A stretch of DNA of 64,000 nt, taken from positions 62,001 through 126,000 of the forward strand of contig NZ_FMBW01000064.1 in NCBI RefSeq assembly GCF_900091725.1, in the 5' to 3' direction. This stretch comes from Streptomyces sp. DvalAA-43 (lineage in GTDB: Bacteria > Actinomycetota > Actinomycetes > Streptomycetales > Streptomycetaceae). The translations under genes and the position numbers were made by a program. Positions 59,030 through 64,000 of the stretch are shown here, piece by piece. Under the pieces are notes generated by a model. The model searched no databases, was not told where the DNA came from, and was given only the letters and a program-made list of their open reading frames with translations. Each line of letters begins with the position of its first letter. Within the stretch, counting starts at the first letter, position 1.

Positions 59030-59626
59030 ATGACGGTGCACGTGATGTTGATCTCACCGGCGCTCAACACCGCGCTGCGCGAGGCGCGTTTCGACGGCGA
59101 CGCGCCGCTCGACGCGGCCGGGACCCGCCGGGCCAGGGCCGCCGCACCGGCGGTGCCCGTCGCCGACCGGCAGCTGCGCGGGCCGTCCGAGCGGTGCGCC
59201 GGGACCGCCGACGCGCTGGGCCTGCGCGCCGGTCCGGAACCGGCCCTCGGCGGCTGGGACATGGGCCGGTGGAGCGGCCGGCGGCTGGCGGCGGTGAGCG
59301 CGGCCGAACCGGAGGCCGTGTCGGCGTGGCTGACCGACCCTTCGGCCGCTCCCCACGGCGGCGAGTCCCTCCTGGAGCTCTGCTCCCGGGCCCGGCGCTG
59401 GCTCGCATCGCTGGAGTCCGTCGAGGGCGGCCGGAAGGGCCACCGTGTGCTGGGCGTGGTCGAGCCCGCGGTGGTACGGGCGGTGATCGTCGGGGCGCTC
59501 GCCCTGCCGCCGGAGGCGTTCTGGCGGCTGGATGTCGCCCCGCTCACCCTGACCGGGCTCAGCGGCCGGTCCGGCCGGTGGAACCTGCGGTGCGGACAGC
59601 CGCTCTCCTCCGCGCCGGGCGACTGA
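59030..59626 (+). CDS. Histidine-phosphatase-fold protein lacking both catalytic histidines
   Basis: 198 residues. The overall plan is that of the phosphoglycerate mutase/CobC superfamily: an opening strand (VMLISPALN) where active members have the R-H-G triplet, then PLDAAGTRRARAAA, a GPSERCAGTADALGL segment matching the S-x-x-R-A-x-x-T-A region, GGESLLELCSRARRWL, and VLGVVEPAVVRAVIVGALAL, where active enzymes have a second His. Both catalytic positions are replaced (R-H by S-P, H by E), so it is probably catalytically dead and may bind a ligand instead. ATG 59030 has AGGGAG upstream. It is divergent from the riboswitch-controlled cobalt transporter. Confidence 0.75.
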   Translation: MTVHVMLISPALNTALREARFDGDAPLDAAGTRRARAAAPAVPVADRQLRGPSERCAGTADALGLRAGPEPALGGWDMGRWSGRRLAAVSAAEPEAVSAWLTDPSAAPHGGESLLELCSRARRWLASLESVEGGRKGHRVLGVVEPAVVRAVIVGALALPPEAFWRLDVAPLTLTGLSGRSGRWNLRCGQPLSSAPGD

Positions 59627-59752
59627 CCTCGCCGGCATCGCCGCCCGGGTGCGTCGGCACGGCCGCGTACGACACAGCGCCCGGCGGCCGGGACGGGGTG
59701 CCCCCGGGGTCGTGGCACGGGACGTTCCACGAACGGGTGAATGCAAGAAGTG

Positions 59753-59798
59753 TGGTCTGTACCAAGGTCTTGACACGGTGTTGGTTCACTTCTTCAAT
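59753..59798 (+). promoter_or_regulatory. DasR-like site and promoter of the GH16 gene
   Basis: TGGTCTGTACCA (59753-59764) matches the DasR-responsive element core TGGTCTAGACCA at 10 of 12 bases. It is followed at once by AGGTCTTGACAC, containing the -35 box TTGACA (59770-59775). A -10-like TTCAAT lies 17 nt later (59793-59798). The layout resembles chitinase promoters of Streptomyces. Confidence 0.5.
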
Positions 59799-59898
59799 CG
59801 CATACGGAACCAAAACCTCTCCCTGCTCCCCCACAACGGGCGCTCGTCATACGCATGGCACAGCCCGACCGTTCAGTTCCGCACGGGAAGGACCCCCC

Positions 59899-60780
59899 AT
59901 GACCTCTCCCCACCCCCGTCTCCCCCGCCGCCTGCTGTTCTCCGCGATCTGCGCGCTGTCCGCGCTCGCCCTCGTCCCGGCCTCCTCCGGTCTCGCGGCC
60001 GGGGTACCCGCGCCGCGGGCCGCGGCCGCGACGTTCACCGACGACTTCGACGGCCCCGCGGGCGCCGCCGTGGACGGCGCCAAGTGGCAGATCGAGACCG
60101 GCGACAACGTCAACAACCACGAACGGCAGTACTACACGGCCGGCAACAGCAACGCGGCGCTCGACGGCCAGGGCCATCTGGTCATCACCGCACGCCGCGA
60201 GAACCCGAACAACTACCAGTGCTGGTACGGGACGTGCGAGTACACCTCGGCACGGCTGAACACCTCCGGCAAGTTCACCCAGACGTACGGACACGTCGAG
60301 GCCAGGATGAAGGTGCCGCGCGGTCAGGGCATGTGGCCGGCCTTCTGGATGCTGGGCGACGACATCGGCCAGGTCGGCTGGCCGAACTCGGGCGAGATCG
60401 ATGTCATGGAGAACGTCGGCTTCGAACCGTCCACGGTCCACGGCACGTTGCACGGTCCGGGCTACTCCGGCTCCGGCGGCATCGGCGCCGCCTACACCCT
60501 GCCCAACGGCCAGGCGTTCGCCGACGACTTCCACACCTTCGCCGTCGACTGGGCGCCCGGCTCGGTGACCTGGTCGGTGGACGGAAACGTCTATCAGCGC
60601 CGTACGCCCGCCGATCTCGGCGGCAACACCTGGGTGTTCGACAAGCCCTTCTTCCTGATCCTCAACCTCGCGGTCGGCGGCTACTGGCCGGGCGACCCGG
60701 ACGGCAGCACCTCCTTCCCGCAGCAGCTCGTCGTCGACCATGTGCGGGTCACCACCAGCGATCTCCGGCCTCCCGCCTGA
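59899..60780 (+). CDS. Secreted glycoside hydrolase family 16 beta-glucanase
   Basis: 293 residues. A Sec signal (RRLLFSAICALSALALVPAS, cleavage near residue 44) precedes a single GH16 domain. The catalytic motif GEIDVMENVG is at 165-174, with E166 as nucleophile and E171 as acid/base. GQGMWPAFWML and the C-terminal FFLILNLAVGGYWPG are also typical. It should hydrolyse beta-1,3- or beta-1,3-1,4-glucan, such as laminarin or fungal cell wall. No carbohydrate-binding module is attached. ATG 59899 has AAGGA seven nt upstream. A DasR-like site in its promoter suggests control by N-acetylglucosamine metabolism. Confidence 0.92.
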   Translation: MTSPHPRLPRRLLFSAICALSALALVPASSGLAAGVPAPRAAAATFTDDFDGPAGAAVDGAKWQIETGDNVNNHERQYYTAGNSNAALDGQGHLVITARRENPNNYQCWYGTCEYTSARLNTSGKFTQTYGHVEARMKVPRGQGMWPAFWMLGDDIGQVGWPNSGEIDVMENVGFEPSTVHGTLHGPGYSGSGGIGAAYTLPNGQAFADDFHTFAVDWAPGSVTWSVDGNVYQRRTPADLGGNTWVFDKPFFLILNLAVGGYWPGDPDGSTSFPQQLVVDHVRVTTSDLRPPA

Positions 60781-60900
60781 CCGTTCGGCCGGCCCCGGTC
60801 CGCCGCTCCTGCCGGTGAGTCCTGATCACAGCATCCGCAACGACTGGTTGCGGCCACCCCGTACGCCGAGGATGGCGACCGATTCGGGGAGGTGGCGCAC

Positions 60901-61962
60901 ATGCCGGTGAAACGTGTGGTGGCCGGGGACGATCCCGTGCTGCGATTTCGCGGAGCGGTCTCGTTGCAGCACGGACCGGGCTGGGTCGCACCCTGGCGGG
61001 TGCCCCACCAGGAAGCGGAACTGCATCTGCCGGAGGGCGGGATCGGGCGGGCCGCGATGCCCGCCGGTGTCCGCATCACCCTGCGGACCGACAGCCGGGA
61101 GATCGGCTGCCGCTACCGGGCCGATCCCGCACCACGGCTCAACGGGCCGCAGGAGCGGCCCCGCCTGGACGTGGTGCGGGAGGGCAGGATCACCGACACC
61201 GTGGAGCTCCGCTGCGACGGGCAGGACGCCGAGTTCCTGGTGTCCGGCCTGCCGGGGCGGATGACCACCGTCGAGCTGTGGCTCCCCGTGTACCACCAGT
61301 TCCGGCTGCGGGCGCTCCTCGTCGACCGGTCGGCGACGGTCGCGTACGACGACCGCGAACGGCCCCGCTGGGTCCACTACGGCAGCTCCGTCTCGCAGGG
61401 CAGGGGCGCCCGTTCGCCCGCCAGGGCCTGGCCCGCGCTGGTGGCCGGGCGGGCCGGGCTCGATCTGACGTCCATCGCGCTCGGCGCGGCGTGCTGCCTC
61501 CAGCCGATGACGGCCCGGCTCATGCGCGATCTGCCCGCCGAACTGCTCACGGCCTGCGTCGGCATCAACATCCAGGCACTCGGGAGTCACAGCCCGGCCG
61601 CCTTCACCTCGGCCCTCGTCGGTTTCGTGGCCACGGTCCGCGAGCGGCATCCCACGACGCCGTTCGCCCTGATGTCGACGATCATCGCGCCGGACCGCGA
61701 GACCGTCGCCGGGCCCTCCGGCCTGACCGTCCGGGACTGCCGCACCCGCACCCGCGAGGCGGTCGAACTCCTGCGCCGCCACGGCGACCCGAACCTCCAC
61801 TACATCGACGGTCTCGATGTCTTCGGCCCGCGCGAGGCCGGACTGCTGCTGGAGCCCGAGGGCCTGGACCGGCTGCATCCGGGGCCCGCCGGACACCCCG
61901 TCCTCGCCGGGCGGTTCCTCGCGGCGCTGCGCCGCAGCCTGTGTGTGCCAGTACCAGCATGA
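60901..61962 (+). CDS. SGNH/GDSL hydrolase with N-terminal beta-domain
   Basis: 353 residues. The first 150 residues form a beta-rich domain (LRFRGAVSLQHGPGWVAPWRV ... TTVELWLPVY). The SGNH part follows, with block I HYGSSVSQG (S162), a central GINIQAL in place of the G-x-N-D block, and LHPGPAGHPVLAGRF with the His. This two-part layout matches GDSL_3-type hydrolases of actinobacteria that act on esters, perhaps sugar acetates. There is no signal peptide. ATG 60901 has GGGGAGG eight nt upstream. GTG 60892 is unlikely because the ribosome site would touch it. Confidence 0.82.
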   Translation: MPVKRVVAGDDPVLRFRGAVSLQHGPGWVAPWRVPHQEAELHLPEGGIGRAAMPAGVRITLRTDSREIGCRYRADPAPRLNGPQERPRLDVVREGRITDTVELRCDGQDAEFLVSGLPGRMTTVELWLPVYHQFRLRALLVDRSATVAYDDRERPRWVHYGSSVSQGRGARSPARAWPALVAGRAGLDLTSIALGAACCLQPMTARLMRDLPAELLTACVGINIQALGSHSPAAFTSALVGFVATVRERHPTTPFALMSTIIAPDRETVAGPSGLTVRDCRTRTREAVELLRRHGDPNLHYIDGLDVFGPREAGLLLEPEGLDRLHPGPAGHPVLAGRFLAALRRSLCVPVPA

Positions 61963-62035
61963 TTCGGGATCTGGCTGCCCGGCGCCCGCGGCGGAACGAT
62001 CGCCTCGTCAGACGCCGTCCGGCGAGAGGAATGCC

Positions 62036-63349
62036 GTGCCCGAGTCCACCCCACCCGTCGCCGACGAGGCACCGCCCGCCCAGTCGCCACCCGCCCGGGT
62101 GCCGTGGGCGACGTACACGGGTGTGTATCTGCTGCTGTTCCTGATCGGCACCGAGACCTTCCTGGTCTCGCCGCTGCTGCCGACCATCGCCGATTCGGTC
62201 GGGGTCTCGGTGGCCGCCGCGGCGAGCACGGTCACCGCGTACACCCTGGTGTACGCCCTGACCGCACCGTTCCTCGGGGCGGTGTCCGACCGTTTCGGCC
62301 GACGGCCGACCGTGCTCGCGGGCACGCTGCTGTTCCTGCTCGGCAATGCCCTCGCGGCGGTCGCCGGGAATCTGACCGTGCTCGTCGTCGCCCGCGTCCT
62401 GGGGGCGCTGGGCGCGGCACTGGCCGGACCCTCGATCTGGGCCCATATCGCGGAGACGGCACCGGCCCCGGTCCGCGGCCGGGCCGTCGGGCTGGGGATG
62501 GCGCTCTTCTCCGCCGGGCAGGTGCTGGGCGTTCCGGCCGGCAGCTTCCTGGCGGGCTGGGGCGGCTGGCGGGCCTCGTTCTGGGCGCTCACCGCGCTGA
62601 CCGCGGCGTCGGCGCCCCTGCTGCTCGCCCAGCTCAAGTCCCGGCCGGCCGAAGGGACCGAGGCGGCGCCGCTGCGGTTCACCGCGGTGTTCTCCGTCTG
62701 GCGCGACGGGGTACTGCGGCACACCCTGATCGTCGTCTTCCTGCTGCAGGCCGCGAACCTCGGGGCGTACACCTTCCTCGGCTCGGCGCTCCACGACCGC
62801 TTCGGCCTCTCCGTCGACGAACTGGGTCTGCTCGGCATCCTGGTCGGGGCCGGCAGCGCGCTGGGCTCCCTGGCCGCGGGCCGGATCGGGGACCGGGCGC
62901 GCGAGCGCGGCTCCGGGGACGCGTGGTGGATCCCGGTGTGGTGCCTGCTGCTGGGCGGTGGAGCGGTGCTGGCCGCGCTCGGGGTGAACTCGGTGCTGGC
63001 CTACGCGGCGGTGCTGGTGTGGTTCTTCGCGAGCGGGGCGTTCGGCACGCTCGTCCAGACGCTGCTGGTCTCCTCCCGGCCGGAGCTGGGCGCGACGTCC
63101 AGTTCCTGGAACAGCGCGACGCTGTACGCGGGTACGGCGGTCGGCGTCGCGGTGGCGGGGACCTTCGCGCACGCGGACACCGGCACCGCCGTCGTCGGCG
63201 GCGGACTCGCCGTGCTGGCCGGGCTGACCGCGCTGCCGCTGGTGGGCCGCCTGCGCCCGGAGACGGCCCGGGACGACGGGGCCGCGAAGACCGGTTCCGC
63301 TCCGGCCGGTTCCGGCCCGAAGGAGGCGGCGGCCGATGGGCGTGCCTGA
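62036..63349 (+). CDS. Major facilitator superfamily transporter, DHA1-like
   Basis: 437 residues, 12 helices. The loop after helix 2 is GAVSDRFGRRPTV, the MFS signature. A fourth-helix GLGMALFSAGQVLGVPAGSF resembles motif C of drug antiporters, so it is probably a proton-driven exporter. GTG 62036 has AGAGGA six nt upstream. Its end overlaps the acyltransferase gene by 14 nt, so the two may be co-translated. Confidence 0.88.
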   Translation: MPESTPPVADEAPPAQSPPARVPWATYTGVYLLLFLIGTETFLVSPLLPTIADSVGVSVAAAASTVTAYTLVYALTAPFLGAVSDRFGRRPTVLAGTLLFLLGNALAAVAGNLTVLVVARVLGALGAALAGPSIWAHIAETAPAPVRGRAVGLGMALFSAGQVLGVPAGSFLAGWGGWRASFWALTALTAASAPLLLAQLKSRPAEGTEAAPLRFTAVFSVWRDGVLRHTLIVVFLLQAANLGAYTFLGSALHDRFGLSVDELGLLGILVGAGSALGSLAAGRIGDRARERGSGDAWWIPVWCLLLGGGAVLAALGVNSVLAYAAVLVWFFASGAFGTLVQTLLVSSRPELGATSSSWNSATLYAGTAVGVAVAGTFAHADTGTAVVGGGLAVLAGLTALPLVGRLRPETARDDGAAKTGSAPAGSGPKEAAADGRA

Positions 63350-64000
63350 CACCGGGCGCGAGCGTGCCCTCGCGCTCGACGGGCTGCGTGCCGTGGCCGC
63401 GCTGCTGGTGATCGCGCTGCATGTGGGCATCTACACCGGTCAGGTCGCCTCCAGCTGGCTCGGCATCGGGCAGGCCGGACCGCTCGGACCGGTCATCTCC
63501 CGCTTCACCGTGGGAGTGCCGATCTTCTTCGTCCTGTCCGGGCTGCTGCTCTACCGCCCGTTCGCCGACGCGGCCCGCGACGGCGCTCCGCGCCCCTCCA
63601 CCGGCCGTTACCTCCGCCACCGGGCGGTGCGCATCCTGCCCGCCTACTGGCTGGTGGCCCTGGTGGCGCTCGTGTGGTTCGGCCGGGACACCCTCGCCGC
63701 GCCGCTGCCCGCGCTGCGGACCTTCCTGCTGCTGCACATCTACGGCTCCGACCCGATCCCGGCCGGTCTGCCGCAGACCTGGAGCCTGGCGACCGAGGTG
63801 TCGTTCTACGCCGTGCTGCCGCTGCTGGCCGCCGCGCTCCACCCCCTGCTGCGGCGGGGCAGGACGGGGGTGGTGCTCGGTGTGCTCGGCGCGGTCGAGG
63901 CGGTGACCCTGCTCTCCGTGGTACTCACCCATGTGCCGTCGGCCGGGCCCTATCCGCCGGCCCAGCTGTGGCTGCCCGAGTACGCCGGGTACTTCGCGAC
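63336..64000 (+). CDS. Acyltransferase 3 family membrane protein, N-terminal part (end outside window)
   Basis: 221 codons without a stop. The start MGVPDTGRERALALDGLRAVAALLVIALHVG is the classic opening of acyltransferase-3 proteins, with H29 in ALHVG in the catalytic position. GVPIFFVLSGLLLYRPF and LRHRAVRILPAYW follow. These integral membrane enzymes acetylate or acylate sugars and lipids. ATG 63336 has AGGAGG nine nt upstream. It overlaps the MFS gene by 14 nt. The C-terminal half lies beyond the window. Confidence 0.88.
   Translation, partial: MGVPDTGRERALALDGLRAVAALLVIALHVGIYTGQVASSWLGIGQAGPLGPVISRFTVGVPIFFVLSGLLLYRPFADAARDGAPRPSTGRYLRHRAVRILPAYWLVALVALVWFGRDTLAAPLPALRTFLLLHIYGSDPIPAGLPQTWSLATEVSFYAVLPLLAAALHPLLRRGRTGVVLGVLGAVEAVTLLSVVLTHVPSAGPYPPAQLWLPEYAGYFA

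Noticed and set aside
1..64000. Mobile elements, prophage genes, CRISPR arrays, tRNA or rRNA genes
   Set aside because: No transposase, integrase, phage structural gene, spaced direct-repeat array or tRNA-like cloverleaf was seen. The repeats found are short regulatory or coding ones.

Overview
The window is about 73% G+C by eye, with strong third-position G/C bias, GTG starts next to ATG starts, many ATGA stop/start overlaps, Tat and lipoprotein signals and GGAGG-type ribosome sites. Its gene families (SAV_915, DUF4118, fused CobIJ, CbtA/CbtB, a DasR-like site) point to a Streptomyces chromosome or a close relative. I see no insertion sequence, prophage, integrase, CRISPR array or tRNA. It reads as ordinary chromosome with several accessory metabolic loci, cut at both ends: a metallophosphoesterase lacks its start on the left and an acyltransferase lacks its end on the right.

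Layout. (1) 1-8152: the metallophosphoesterase tail, then a minus-strand operon for glycine betaine that makes it from choline (betB, GMC dehydrogenase) and imports it (ATPase, double permease, binding lipoprotein). (2) 8411-19571: a carbohydrate locus with two tandem Tat-exported PL6 lyases, a GH29 fucosidase, a sugar ABC transporter, an SGNH esterase, a TIM-barrel isomerase and a divergent D-2-hydroxyacid dehydrogenase. The promoter region shared by the transporter and dehydrogenase carries a LacI-type palindrome and repeated ATCCGAT motifs. (3) 20129-33212: cobalamin biosynthesis (cobN behind a B12 riboswitch, cobG, cobH, cobIJ, cobK, cbiD, cobM, cobL), followed by a tsaD gene with a Nur/Fur-like palindrome in front of it. 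(4) 33416-39257: secreted protease, GntR and LysR regulators, the cyanate genes cynT-cynS with a nucleoside-deaminase-like gene, and a PHP-domain phosphoesterase. (5) 39281-47551: prolyl oligopeptidase, a TrmB/LuxR-type regulator divergent from a very large subtilase with a beta-propeller tail, and a DUF4118 membrane protein. (6) 47599-52639: a LysA-type decarboxylase, a SAV_915 protein, a small His/Cys-bearing protein and a coupled cysteine-synthase-like enzyme plus MFS exporter. (7) 52644-57610: Nudix, membrane protein, pirin, TPR protein, and a TetR/SDR pair with a perfect operator facing a GNAT gene. (8) 57752-59626: the cobalt transporter cbtB-cbtA behind a second B12 riboswitch, and a histidine-phosphatase-fold protein that lacks both catalytic histidines. 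(9) 59899-64000: GH16 glucanase with a DasR-like site, an SGNH hydrolase, an MFS transporter and an acyltransferase.

The main functional links are cobalt import (8) feeding cobalamin synthesis (3), both under B12 riboswitches; betaine synthesis plus uptake in a single operon; and a polysaccharide locus that pairs secreted lyases with an importer and an intracellular fucosidase. All calls come from reading the sequence. No database search was run, and family names rest on motifs I could see.
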